Origin: Winogradskyella sp.
GTDB lineage: Bacteria > Bacteroidota > Bacteroidia > Flavobacteriales > Flavobacteriaceae
Direction: 5' to 3'
DNA: 64,000 bases
Assembly (NCBI GenBank): GCA_028383925.1
Contig: JAOEWO010000009.1
Coordinates: 1 to 64,000 of the forward strand
Numbering within the stretch: the stretch's first letter is position 1; each line of letters opens with the position of its first letter. The position numbers were made by a program, and so were the translations under genes. The notes under the pieces were generated by a model, which saw nothing but the letters and a program-made list of their open reading frames with translations, was not told the DNA's origin and did no database searches. Below, piece by piece: positions 8,929 to 17,360 of the stretch.

Positions 8929-10465
8929 TTATCTAATTCGTTCAATTGTAAAATATGTTTTTCCATAGGAACTATCTAGCGTCACACCAGTTTGAGAATT
9001 GTTAACATAAATCTCTATTGTTTGTCCAGCTGTAACACTAGCAACACAGGAGATTTGTCCGGCTACCTGACTTGCATCTATAGTATTGTAGTAATGATTA
9101 ACAGAATATTCTTGGTATAATGCACCATTAATGTAAACAGCGATGCCATAATATTCAGTATTGGCCTGAGCATTTACAGTATGAAAGCTAGAATCTATTC
9201 TATAAACACCTGTTGTTTCAGCAACAAACCTATTGTTAGCTGTTTGAAACTCTGTAGAACTTGTCGGGTTTAAAGTCACAGAATTAAACGCCACTTTTTG
9301 CCAACCACCAGTTCCTAAAGCTTGATTAGTTGTCATGTTGGTCCTAATGATTGGAAATGTATTAACATTTGGTGCTTGGTCTTCAAAAGACAACTGACCT
9401 GCACTATCTGTAACTAAAATTTGATCTACAGTGCCATCAACTAAAGCAAATGCGTAGCCATTGTTAGCACCTGGATTTGAAATCTGTAACTCCCCATTTA
9501 TCCTAACCAAATCATTATCAAAACGGCCATATATGAGAGCTCCATTTTGTCCTGCGTTTGAGTTTTCAATATATAAGCGATCACTATTGATTTCATTAAA
9601 CCCAGATTGATAACCAATAAATACATTACCACTTTTACTTTCTGAAGTTCCAGAATTATCTTCTGGATTATAATCGCCAGCAACAGCATCATATCTTATA
9701 TACACATTATTAGAAGCATCTGGACCACCTATATATATGTTTCTATCATTATTGTTATCGGCAACATTATTAATACCGGTTGTATTAGTAGTTAATGTAA
9801 ATGCACCTAAAGCAATGTTAGATGAACTTGAAGTATTCGTTGATAGTGCTTGTCCACCAACAGCTGTATTATTATCCCTACGTATTTGCATCAAGGGTAA
9901 AAGATCCAATACCAATATTTTGCCTCCCAGAAGTATTTAGTCTTAGTGATTGATAACCAATAGCAACATTATTATTATTATTATCTTCTGGGTTATTCAC
10001 ATCTGCTCCAATTACATCTCTCAAAGCTTCATAATCGATTCCAATATTTTTATTATGTGAACTGTCATCGTTTTCACCTGCTGAAATTCTTAAAAAGATT
10101 GATGAACCATCATTAGTACCATCAACATCAGGTTTCCCATCTAATAAATCGTTTATTTTTTCTATGCTAGTTATCGGCATCCATCGACCAGCAGTATTCT
10201 CCCAATAATGAAACTTTTCAGAATAATTTATACTTACAAAATTAACAGCAGTAGTTAGATAAACCAACATATCATCTTGATTCGCTCCAGGATTTGTTCC
10301 GGGAAATGTATCTACTTTATGAATTAAAATACCATCAGTATTTGTAGGTGTAACTTGATTGGAAGATTGAATTTGTAAAGCGGCATTAGGTGCAGTTGTA
10401 CCAATGCCAACCTGTCCAAAAATGAACAAAGGAAGTAAAAAAATAAGAAACACAATTTTTTTCAT
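8929..10465 (-). pseudogene. frameshifted adhesin-like gene: head repeats plus C1q-like domain
   Basis: Two overlapping - strand ORFs (10465-9878 and 9915-8929) are halves of one gene. The upstream half has a signal peptide (LFIFGQ|VGIGTTAP), the usual Bacteroidota GxGTxxPxxxLxI opening, and head-like repeats ending GIGSFTLDANT, then a TAG. The other frame continues at once with DNNTAVGGQALSTNT and NIALGAFTLTTNTTG, then a jelly-roll C-terminus (WQKVAFNSV, ETTGVYRID, YFTIERIR) resembling C1q/TNF-like domains. Comparing repeat register (NTTGINN against NT--DNN), four bases lie where six are expected, so a 2-base deletion near 9877-9880 is the simplest explanation. The intact product would be about 510 residues and surface exposed. 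It may be a true pseudogene or a sequencing error. Confidence 0.75.
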
Positions 10466-10486
10466 AAATGAACTTAATAGACAAAA

Positions 10487-10636
10487 TCAATCAAAAGGAT
10501 TTCCTCCTGGATCTGGTGGTGAAGATGCTTGTGCCTGTTTTGGATTTAATACAATAAAGGTACCTACTGCCGTTAAAGCAGCATACTTCCCCATTTTTTT
10601 TATGGCTTCTTTTCGACTAATTTGTTTTTGCTTCAT
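10487..10636 (-). CDS. small protein with leader-like N-terminus (49 aa), too short for ORF track
   Basis: Reading the - strand from ATG at 10636 gives 49 codons and TGA at 10487. It starts MKQKQISRKEAIKKMGKYAA, followed by a hydrophobic stretch (LTAVGTFIVL) and an AQASS signal-cleavage-like site, then a short Pro/Gly tail ending in PFD. The SRKEAIKK-hydrophobic-AxA layout resembles the Tat-like leaders of tiny Flavobacteriia proteins, though only one Arg is present. It lies 21 bp upstream of the frameshifted adhesin-like gene in the same direction, so they are probably co-transcribed. The track's + strand ORF 10404-10655 is its shadow. Function unknown. Confidence 0.6.
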   Translation of the reverse strand: MKQKQISRKEAIKKMGKYAALTAVGTFIVLNPKQAQASSPPDPGGNPFD

Positions 10637-10986
10637 AAGAATGGAATTTATTTAAATAATGCACGCATATTTGGAATTAGATACTTACTACATTAAATAT
10701 AACAAATACCTTAGAGGATTAAAAATTGAAATGCTAAGTATGATTTTAATTATACTAATTATGACAAAAATCAAACTGTTTACAATATTGATTTAAAAGA
10801 TTACAGTAGTGTTATTGATTTGCTTTAGAAGATATTAAGGATTTAAATAATCTCATAGACTGGTTCGAGAATAGGTCAATAGGGTGTACAAAGCGAAACA
10901 AAAACTCTATTTTGTCTCGCTTTTTTGTTATCAAAACATTTGCGCGCTTAATGCTTAAGGCTTAATTTTAAAAAAAAAAGAATGGA
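10637..10986. other. 350-bp intergenic: possible decayed ORF and a hairpin
   Basis: Between the small - strand gene and the LacI gene. On the + strand, 10742-10828 reads as a plausible peptide (DFNYTNYDKNQTVYNID, then LKDYSSVIDLL) up to a TAG. The next frame continues EDIKDLNNLIDWFENRSIG (about 10829-10885), suggesting a short coding remnant broken by a frameshift, with no convincing start. A hairpin with arms AAGCGA-ACAAAA / TTTTGT-TCGCTT (10891-10922, one mismatch) and a T-tract follows, like a + strand terminator for that remnant. No clear promoter for the LacI gene was found. Confidence 0.35.
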
Positions 10987-11967
10987 ATGACATTAAAAGA
11001 TCTTGCCAAAATAGCTGGTGTTTCAATATCTACGGTTTCTAAAGCACTTAATAATAGTGCAGAGATTGGGCAAAAAACTAAAGCGCGCATTCACGATTTA
11101 GCTAACCTTTATAATTACCAACCCAATAACTTGGCCATAAACCTAAAAACGGGTAAAACAAAGACTATTGGTGTTATTGTACCTAGTATTCAAAACAATT
11201 TTTTTGCTAAGGTTATTATAGGTATTGAAGAGGTGCTTAATGCTTCAAATTATAATATCATTATATCTATTACTAATGAGTCTCAAGAAAAAGAAGTTGC
11301 AATTGTTAAGACACTTTCAAATGGTGTTGTAGATGGTTTTTTAGTTGCAGTTGGTGAGGAAACTCAAGTTAATCAGCATGTAGAACATTTTAATTACGCT
11401 AATAAAAGAAATAAACCTATTGTTTTATTTGATAGAGTTATTAAGAGTCTAGATTTTAATAAGGTAATTGTAGATGATAAAGGTATTGTAAATTCTGTTG
11501 TAAAAAATTTAGTAAAGCAAGATAAAAAAGCCATTGCTTTAGTTTCTGCAATTTATAACCTAAGTGTAGGGCAATCTAGAAAAGAAGGCTACTTAGATGC
11601 TATAAAAGGCCAACAAGAGGCTATTGTTTTAGAGGCTAATGTTGAAGATTTAGAACGTGAACTAAAAACACTATTAGATAATACAACTGTAGACGCTATA
11701 GTTGCCGCAGATGAAGATGCTGCTTTATTAGCTTTAAGAGTTGCTAAAGCAAAAGGTCTTAGTATGCCAAGAGATATTTCTATAATAGGATTTGCACCAA
11801 CAAAATTAGCCGAAAATGTGAGTCCGCAGTTAACAACTATAAATCAGCATGGTATAGATATTGGTAAAAAAGCAGCTCAGTTATTAGTTAATAAATTAGA
11901 AGATAGCACGTTAGATCCTCAGCGTGTAATCGTTAATTCTACAGTAGTGCACCGAGAAACAACATAG
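10987..11967 (+). CDS. LacI/PurR-family transcriptional regulator
   Basis: N-terminal helix-turn-helix with the family phrase TLKDLAKIAGVSISTVSKALN (given in part here), hinge helix YQPNNLAINLKTGKT, then a periplasmic-binding-like effector domain (TIGVIVPSIQNNFFAK, RVIKSLDFNKVIVDD, DISIIGFAPTKLAENVSP). Length 326 is slightly short of the usual 330-345. The upstream ATG at 10982 runs into a stop at once, so 10987 is the start. In Flavobacteriia such regulators commonly control sugar-use genes; the adjacent GH5/sugar-porter block is the likely target, although the adhesin-like gene separates them. Effector unknown. Confidence 0.92.
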   Translation: MTLKDLAKIAGVSISTVSKALNNSAEIGQKTKARIHDLANLYNYQPNNLAINLKTGKTKTIGVIVPSIQNNFFAKVIIGIEEVLNASNYNIIISITNESQEKEVAIVKTLSNGVVDGFLVAVGEETQVNQHVEHFNYANKRNKPIVLFDRVIKSLDFNKVIVDDKGIVNSVVKNLVKQDKKAIALVSAIYNLSVGQSRKEGYLDAIKGQQEAIVLEANVEDLERELKTLLDNTTVDAIVAADEDAALLALRVAKAKGLSMPRDISIIGFAPTKLAENVSPQLTTINQHGIDIGKKAAQLLVNKLEDSTLDPQRVIVNSTVVHRETT

Positions 11968-11973
11968 TTATTT

Positions 11974-11999
11974 ACAAAAACAAAATAGTTGTTTTTATT
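11974..11999 (+). terminator. candidate terminator after lacI-type gene
   Basis: A hairpin ACAAAAACAA / TTGTTTTTATTGT lies just after the stop codon; the right arm is itself T-rich. It is AT-only apart from two pairs, so it is weaker than the other terminators here. Confidence 0.4.
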
Positions 12000-12000
12000 G

Positions 12001-12008
12001 TAACTTTG
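12001..12008 (+). promoter_or_regulatory. candidate promoter -7 element for hupE-like gene
   Basis: TAACTTTG is an exact match to the Bacteroidota TAnnTTTG element, 23 bp before the ATG at 12032. No well-placed -33 TTG is seen. Confidence 0.45.
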
Positions 12009-12031
12009 GTAAACACAAATACACACTTATT

Positions 12032-12622
12032 ATGTTAGATAATTTTTGGTTTAATGTTAAATATGGCATTAACCATGTATTAGACCTTAACGGTTACGAC
12101 CATGTACTTTTTTTAATGGTTTTAGCTGTACCGTACGTTTTTAAAGATTGGAAACGTGTACTCCTACTTGTTTCTATGTTTACCTTAGGGCATACAGTGT
12201 CACTTATTTTGGCAGCTTATGGTTTGGTTACTGTAAATGGTAAGTTGGTAGAGTTTTTAATACCAGTAACAATATTAATTGCAGCACTTTATAATGTGTT
12301 TACTGCTGGTAAAAAAGACAGAGGTAACAAAATAGGATTACTCTTTTTTACAACCTTATTTTTTGGCTTAGTACATGGCTTAGGCTTTGCTAGAGAATTT
12401 AAAATGATTTCTGGCCAAACAGATAGTAAATTACTTTTATTAATAGAATTTGCTTTAGGTATAGAAATAGCACAAGTTATTATTGTTTTTATAGTGCTGT
12501 TTATTGGGTTTTTGTGTCAAACTATTTTTAGATTTTCTAGACGAGATTGGGTTATGGTACTTTCGGCCATAGTTATTGGTTTGGTAATACCAATGTTAAT
12601 TGAAAATGATTTTCTTAAATAG
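12032..12622 (+). CDS. HupE/UreJ-family membrane protein
   Basis: A 196-residue protein with about six membrane segments and the HupE/UreJ phrases NHVLDLNGYDHVLFL near the N-terminus, FTLGHTVSL in the second segment, and GLVHGLGFA in the middle. The conserved His and Asp are thought to bind metal. Family members are proposed nickel/cobalt permeases, but this short flavobacterial type usually has no hydrogenase or urease genes nearby, and none is in the window. The metal substrate is therefore uncertain. It is followed 96 bp later by dCMP deaminase in the same direction. Confidence 0.85.
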   Translation: MLDNFWFNVKYGINHVLDLNGYDHVLFLMVLAVPYVFKDWKRVLLLVSMFTLGHTVSLILAAYGLVTVNGKLVEFLIPVTILIAALYNVFTAGKKDRGNKIGLLFFTTLFFGLVHGLGFAREFKMISGQTDSKLLLLIEFALGIEIAQVIIVFIVLFIGFLCQTIFRFSRRDWVMVLSAIVIGLVIPMLIENDFLK

Positions 12623-12718
12623 AATATAAAGTTTGGTAAAACTTTAACTACGCGTCATAGTTTATAAAATACTATCCTTTTATATTCGTTGTTAATACAC
12701 TACGATAACACTTTATTA

Positions 12719-13150
12719 ATGTCAATACAAAAACAACTACGTTACGATAAAGCCTATTTACGAATAGCAGAAGAATGGGGAAAATTATCGCATTGCAAGC
12801 GTAAACAAGTAGGCGCATTAATAGTTAAAGACAGAATGATAATTTCTGATGGCTATAATGGTACACCAACGGGTTTTCAAAACTATTGTGAAGATGACGA
12901 AGGCTACACCAAATGGTATGTTTTACACGCTGAAGCTAACGCTATATTAAAAGTAGCAGCATCTACACAATCTTGTAAAGGTGCGACGTTATATATAACA
13001 CTTTCGCCATGTAAAGAATGTAGTAAGCTTATACACCAAGCTGGTATTGTAAGAGTTGTTTATAAAGAAGGTTATAAAGACGATTCGGGTTTGCAATTTC
13101 TTAAAAAAGCAGGTATATCTTTAGAGCATATAGATGATTTAAAACAATAA
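12719..13150 (+). CDS. dCMP deaminase
   Basis: A zinc-dependent deoxycytidylate deaminase (143 aa from this start) supplying dUMP for thymidylate synthesis. Seen: CKRKQVGALIV, SDGYNGTP, the zinc/catalytic HAEANAI motif and PCKECSK, all typical of the ComEB/dCMP deaminase family. The track begins at a TTG (12689), but the ATG at 12719 (MSIQKQLRYDKAYL) matches the usual N-terminus and avoids an odd ten-residue extension. Its TAA overlaps the ATG of the following S41 protease by one base, so the two are translationally coupled. Confidence 0.92.
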   Translation: MSIQKQLRYDKAYLRIAEEWGKLSHCKRKQVGALIVKDRMIISDGYNGTPTGFQNYCEDDEGYTKWYVLHAEANAILKVAASTQSCKGATLYITLSPCKECSKLIHQAGIVRVVYKEGYKDDSGLQFLKKAGISLEHIDDLKQ

Positions 13151-14757
13151 TGGCTAATAAAAATAAATACATACCCTTATTATTAGGTGTTGCAATTGCA
13201 ACTGGTGTATTTATTGGTGGTAAGTTAAATTTTACAGACACATCAGATAATCTTTTTACAACAAATAGTAAAAAAGACAAGCTCAATCGGTTAATAGACT
13301 ACATAGATTACGAGTATGTAGATGCGGTTAATACAGACAGTATTGTAGATGTAACCGTAAATGGTATTTTAGACAATCTAGATCCTCACTCAACCTATAT
13401 TCCTAAAGAAGATTTAAAGCGTATTACTGAAAACATGAAAGGAGATTTTGTGGGTATAGGCATAAATTTTTATCCTTACAAAGACAGTATTGCTGTAATA
13501 AAACCCACAGAATATGGCCCAAGCGAGCGTGCTGGTATTATGAGTGGTGACCGTATTCTATACGCAGACGGAGATTCGCTTTTTGGTCGTGCTATTACTA
13601 ATGAGTTAATTGCTAAAAAACTAAAAGGTGATAAAAATACCAAAGTAAAACTTACTGTGTTTCGTAAAAGTGAAGCAAAATTACTTGAGTTTGAAGTAAG
13701 ACGAGAAAACATACCTATTAAAAGTGTTGATGCTGCTTACATGTTAACCGATAACTTGGGTTATATAAAAATAAATCGTTTTGCAGAATCTTCTTATAAA
13801 GAATTTAAATCTGCTTTAACCGAGTTAAAAGAGCAAGGTGCTACAAAATTAGCGTTAGATTTAAGAGATAATCCTGGTGGATTTTTAGGTATTGCAGAGC
13901 AAATAGCTGACGAGTTTTTAGAAGATGATAAACTCATTGTATTTACAAAAGATAAAAAAGGAAAAGAAGAACGGACTTACGCAACCCGTCGTGGTGATTT
14001 TGAAGATGGTGAAATTTATATTTTAATTAACGAAAACTCAGCCTCAGCAAGTGAGGTTATTGCGGGTGCGTTACAAGATAATGATAAAGGTGTAATAATA
14101 GGAAGACGTTCTTATGGTAAGGGACTTGTACAACGCGAAATGGCACTTGGCGATGGCAGTGCTGTGCGACTTACCGTTTCTAGATATTACACACCTACTG
14201 GGCGCTCTATACAACGTCCTTATACCAATGGAGGTAATAAAAGCTATTATAATGAGTATTATAAGCGCTTAAGAACAGGTGAGTTAGCCGATGAAGGCAA
14301 CATAGAGGTAGACGATTCTTTAAAATTTACCACACCAAAAGGCAAAGTCGTTTATGGTGGTGGTGGTATTATACCAGATGTATTTGTGCCAGTAGATAAA
14401 TCTATAGATAATGAAACTATAAACTACTTAAGGCGACGTGGGTATTTTGGTTATTTTGTTTTTGAAGAATTAGACAAAGATCGTAGTGTTTATGCCAATG
14501 TTTCTAAATTCGATTTTATAAATAATTTTGAAGTTAGCGATGCTATTGTTGTTCGTTTTCAAGATTATATTAGTAAAAAAGAAAGTGCTAATATTACTTT
14601 TGTGGCTTACAACGAAGAAGTAAAACTGTTTATAAAAGCAACATTGGCACGTCAATTATTTGATGAAAATGCGTTTGAAGAGATTAAGAATTCGCAAGAT
14701 ATTATGGTGCAAGAAATTATACTTTTAAGTGCAGAGCAGCCAGATTTTAAACAGTAA
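13150..14757 (+). CDS. S41-family C-terminal processing protease
   Basis: An N-terminal membrane anchor (YIPLLLGVAIATGVFIGG), a PDZ domain (about 80-170, GDFVGIGINFY ... AGIMSGDRILYADG) and the S41 protease core: LALDLRDNPGGFL, the nucleophile Ser in NENSASASEV and the general-base Lys in SYGKGLVQ. Length 535 fits the flavobacterial CtpA-type enzymes. It acts in the periplasm on exposed C-termini. The start codon overlaps the dCMP deaminase stop by one base. The 3' end overlaps the convergent flavoprotein gene by 11 bp. Confidence 0.93.
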   Translation: MANKNKYIPLLLGVAIATGVFIGGKLNFTDTSDNLFTTNSKKDKLNRLIDYIDYEYVDAVNTDSIVDVTVNGILDNLDPHSTYIPKEDLKRITENMKGDFVGIGINFYPYKDSIAVIKPTEYGPSERAGIMSGDRILYADGDSLFGRAITNELIAKKLKGDKNTKVKLTVFRKSEAKLLEFEVRRENIPIKSVDAAYMLTDNLGYIKINRFAESSYKEFKSALTELKEQGATKLALDLRDNPGGFLGIAEQIADEFLEDDKLIVFTKDKKGKEERTYATRRGDFEDGEIYILINENSASASEVIAGALQDNDKGVIIGRRSYGKGLVQREMALGDGSAVRLTVSRYYTPTGRSIQRPYTNGGNKSYYNEYYKRLRTGELADEGNIEVDDSLKFTTPKGKVVYGGGGIIPDVFVPVDKSIDNETINYLRRRGYFGYFVFEELDKDRSVYANVSKFDFINNFEVSDAIVVRFQDYISKKESANITFVAYNEEVKLFIKATLARQLFDENAFEEIKNSQDIMVQEIILLSAEQPDFKQ

Positions 14758-15358
14758 CTTTATCGTGTATTTTGGTGTGCTTACCACCATTCCACAATGT
14801 TAAAATATCTGTAGCAACATGAGAGCCACTGCCGCAAGCTATGGCAAACTGACTTCGCCAACCAGCTAAAGTGCCAGCGACGTACAAATTATTTTCAATA
14901 AGATGATCGTTGTTTTTTAACCAAATTCTATCCTTTTCAATCGCAGCTTTTGGGTGTGGTGCTATGTAGTTTTCTAAGCCTTTTATGGTTATTAAACTTG
15001 TATAGCCAACAGCAATAACAACTATTTTTGCGCTATATGAGTTTTTGTTTGTTTCAACTAAAAAGTGTTCTGGTGCTTTAGATATTGCTGTTACTTTTTC
15101 TGTATCTATTTGGGTAATGTGAGGGTACAAATCTTTAAGTTGTTGTTTGCCTTCTGCTAAAATAGTACGACCAAGAGTTGCTGGTTTTAAACCTAAAACA
15201 TTGTTAAAAAGAGCATTTTGAAGATGCGATGTTTTTTGGTGTGTAATAATTGCTATTTTTTTGTCTTTAGCAAACGCTTTGTTTTTAGCAGAACCTAAAA
15301 CCAAGCCACAAGACAAACCTGCTGCGCCACCACCAATAATTAGGACATCAAAAGTCAT
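14747..15358 (-). CDS. short FAD-dependent oxidoreductase
   Basis: The N-terminus carries a dinucleotide-binding fold (VLIIGGGAAGLSCGL) and the C-terminal FAD site appears as NLYVAGTLAGWRSQFA, as in thioredoxin-reductase-like flavoproteins. At 203 residues it is about 100 shorter than thioredoxin reductase, and neither a CxxC redox pair nor a separate NAD(P) domain is visible, so it should not be called trxB. Substrate and electron donor unknown. Its stop region overlaps the convergent S41 protease, and its start abuts the small membrane protein upstream. Confidence 0.8.
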   Translation of the reverse strand: MTFDVLIIGGGAAGLSCGLVLGSAKNKAFAKDKKIAIITHQKTSHLQNALFNNVLGLKPATLGRTILAEGKQQLKDLYPHITQIDTEKVTAISKAPEHFLVETNKNSYSAKIVVIAVGYTSLITIKGLENYIAPHPKAAIEKDRIWLKNNDHLIENNLYVAGTLAGWRSQFAIACGSGSHVATDILTLWNGGKHTKIHDKVTV

Positions 15359-15558
15359 TAGCGCTTTTTTTCTAGTTTCTCAATTTTTTTCGAAATTCTT
15401 AAAATTTGTAAAAGTGTAATAGCGCAAAGTGAAGCGCCAATTGTTAAAATAGCGGTGAAACTTTCTCCCTGTAACAACGCATCAAAATCTAATTTTGTCG
15501 TATTAAAAATAATAAGAGCAAGAGCTGTAATAGATAAAATTAAAGTTAATATCTTCAT
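15358..15558 (-). CDS. small membrane protein
   Basis: Two predicted membrane segments (ILTLILSITALALIIFN and AILTIGASLCAITLLQIL) followed by a basic tail (SKKIEKLEKKR). The track starts at a TTG; the ATG at 15558 (MKILTLIL) is the better start, giving 66 residues. It sits between MarC (14 bp upstream) and the flavoprotein (1-base overlap), so the three probably form an operon. Function unknown. Confidence 0.65.
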   Translation of the reverse strand: MKILTLILSITALALIIFNTTKLDFDALLQGESFTAILTIGASLCAITLLQILRISKKIEKLEKKR

Positions 15559-15572
15559 AATCAATAGTTTTT

Positions 15573-16154
15573 TTAAGCCAATAACGCTTTAATGTTATGG
15601 GCAAATAATTTAACTGCAATGGCTAGCAAAATTACACCAAAAATCTTTCTTATAATCTTAATACCGTTAGCACCAATAAATTTTTCAATTTTGGCAGATG
15701 TTTTTAATACAGCATATATTACAATAACATTACAAATTACAGCCACAATTATATTTTCTATATCAAATTCTGCACGCAAAGATAAAAGTGTAGTTAAACT
15801 TCCTGGGCCTGCAATAAGCGGAAACGCTAACGGAAACACCGAAGCCGTTATAGCATCGTGGTCGTCATCTTTATATAATGTAATGCCTAAAACCATTTCT
15901 AAAGCAATAAAAAATATAACAAATGCACCAGCTACAGCAAAAGAATTTACATCTACACCAATAACACTAAGTAAACTTTTACCAACAAATAAAAACACTA
16001 TCATTATTAGCCCTGCTATTAATGATGCTTTTTCACTCTGTATATGACCAACTTTTTTACGTAAATCAATAATAATAGGAATGTTCCCAACAATATCAAT
16101 TACGGCAAAAAGTACCATAAAGGCTGTAAAAATTTGTTTAAAATCTAAAGACAT
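15573..16154 (-). CDS. MarC-family integral membrane protein
   Basis: Six membrane segments over 193 residues with the MarC family phrases FAVIDIVGNIPI at the N-terminus, AFPLIAGPGSLTTLLS in the middle, and ANGIKIIRKIFGVILLAIA near the end. The family is widespread; despite the name, a role in multiple antibiotic resistance has not held up, and the transported substrate is unknown. Probable first gene of a three-gene - strand operon with the small membrane protein and the flavoprotein. Confidence 0.92.
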   Translation of the reverse strand: MSLDFKQIFTAFMVLFAVIDIVGNIPIIIDLRKKVGHIQSEKASLIAGLIMIVFLFVGKSLLSVIGVDVNSFAVAGAFVIFFIALEMVLGITLYKDDDHDAITASVFPLAFPLIAGPGSLTTLLSLRAEFDIENIIVAVICNVIVIYAVLKTSAKIEKFIGANGIKIIRKIFGVILLAIAVKLFAHNIKALLA

Positions 16155-16322
16155 TGTACTTGTTTTTCAAATTCGCGGCAAAGGTGCAACAATATTAAAG
16201 ATTTTCAATATTAAATTAAGATTAATTAATAGTTACTTTACCTTAATGAATTCATTTTAAAACACATACTCGTATAGGTATTAAACACGTCTTAGAATTC
16301 TTTTAGTTATCTAAAGTTTAAT

Positions 16323-16330
16323 TATTTTTG
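16323..16330 (+). promoter_or_regulatory. TAnnTTTG element four bases from the DUF3109 start
   Basis: TATTTTTG, then TCAC, then the ATG at 16335. With the usual -7 position the transcript would start at or next to the A of ATG, implying a leaderless mRNA. The same spacing recurs at 49762 and 57528. Confidence 0.55.
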
Positions 16331-16334
16331 TCAC

Positions 16335-16907
16335 ATGTTTCAACTTGGAAAAACAATTGTATCTGAAGATATTATAGAGAAAGACTTTCTATGCAACCTT
16401 TCTGCCTGTAAAGGGGCTTGCTGTATAGATGGTGATGCTGGTGCACCTCTAGAAAAAGATGAGGTTAAAATATTGGCAGATATTTACCCTAAAGTAAAAC
16501 CTTTTTTACGAGAAGAAGGTATTAAAGCTATTGAAGAGCAAGGTACTTCTGTAAAAACCGCTTTTGGTGATTTAGAAACTCCATTAATTAATGGTGCAGA
16601 TTGTGCTTACGTTATATTTGATGAGAAAAATACAGCACTTTGTGCTATAGAAGAAGCGTATAACCAAGGGGAGATTAGTTGGAAAAAACCAATATCTTGC
16701 CATCTATACCCGATTAGAGTTAGAGATTATACAGAGTTTTCGGGTGTTAATTACGATAAGTGGGAGATTTGTGACGATGCTTGTTCTCTAGGTAAAGAAT
16801 TACAAGTCCCGGTTTATAAATTTGTAAAAGAAGCTTTGATTAGAAAATTTGGTGAAGATTGGTATGCAGAATTAGAGAAAGTAGCGCAAAGTAAATACAA
16901 CAGGTAA
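16335..16907 (+). CDS. DUF3109-family cysteine-rich protein
   Basis: A 190-residue protein of the DUF3109 family, conserved in Bacteroidota. Cysteines cluster in DFLCNLSACKGACCIDGDAG, NGADCAYV, TALCAIEE, PISCHLYPIR and EICDDACSLG, a pattern suggesting a metal or Fe-S site related to the CxxxCCxxC-type zinc/iron-chelating families. The biochemical role is unknown. It is monocistronic as far as can be seen; a TAnnTTTG promoter lies immediately before the start codon. The following 453 bp lack genes. Confidence 0.88.
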   Translation: MFQLGKTIVSEDIIEKDFLCNLSACKGACCIDGDAGAPLEKDEVKILADIYPKVKPFLREEGIKAIEEQGTSVKTAFGDLETPLINGADCAYVIFDEKNTALCAIEEAYNQGEISWKKPISCHLYPIRVRDYTEFSGVNYDKWEICDDACSLGKELQVPVYKFVKEALIRKFGEDWYAELEKVAQSKYNR

Positions 16908-17360
16908 TTTTTTATATTTTTTTAATCTTTAATAGTTGGGGTTTTTTTTAATCCTGACTTTTTTTGTGCCAATCAATCAAAAAATAAATATAAATAGACC
17001 ATCTTTTTGTTTAAATATTGTTCAATTTTCATTCTATTAAAACTCCCAATAAACACTAAGCGTTAAGTCTTTTTTTGTACGACAAAGACTACTTTAAAAC
17101 GCTAAACACTAAATATTTAAATGCTTTAAAATCAAATGATTAATTCTATTTTTCAAAAAATCCTTTGTTAATGGTCTATTCAAACGTTTGTTAAAAACTT
17201 GTTGACAACGTTTACTAAATACCCTTTCATTTTAAAGCACAAAAGTCAATCTTTGTTAAAGGCAATATAAAGAAGAGATTTCTGCTTTAGAAAATTGCCT
17301 TTTTTACACCTATCAAGGAAATTTATAAAACGTTTTACGGATATGCTAACGAAATCCTGA
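16908..17360 (+). other. gene-free, structure-rich leader region of nrdBA
   Basis: No ORF on either strand. Seen: a 10-bp perfect long-range pairing, AATAGACCAT (16993-17002) with ATGGTCTATT (17171-17180). Inside it is a two-part hairpin, AGCGTT + AGTCTTT / AAAGACT + AACGCT (17059-17103), flanked by AAACACTAA repeats. There are three AACGTTT boxes (17181-17190 and 17327-17336 fully palindromic, 17207-17213), and a terminator-like hairpin at 17258-17306. The layout suits a regulated leader RNA or a small RNA ending before nrdB. No exact TAnnTTTG is present; AATCTTTG at 17248 is one mismatch away. Confidence 0.5.
17258..17306 (+). terminator. hairpin plus T-tract ahead of nrdB (terminator or attenuator)
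   Basis: Arms AAAGGCAAT / ATTGCCTTTTT enclose a second pairing, TAAAG / CTTTA, and are followed by a T-tract, 54 bp before the nrdB ATG. It is about 350 bp after the DUF3109 stop, which is far for that gene's terminator. An attenuator or the end of a small RNA is more likely; a 5'-end hairpin is an alternative. Confidence 0.6.

Noticed and set aside
9877-9915. Programmed frameshift in the adhesin-like gene
   Set aside because: No slippery heptamer or pseudoknot is seen at the junction; an indel or sequencing error is simpler.
9966-9985. ATT triplet run as a phase-variation tract
   Set aside because: It is a multiple of three inside the Asn-rich stretch, so it cannot shift the frame; the frame break lies elsewhere.
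10404-10655. + strand 83-aa ORF
   Set aside because: It is antisense to the 49-aa small gene and the adhesin-like start, with no protein-like features.
14747-15358. Thioredoxin reductase (trxB)
   Set aside because: Too short and no CxxC pair or NADPH domain.
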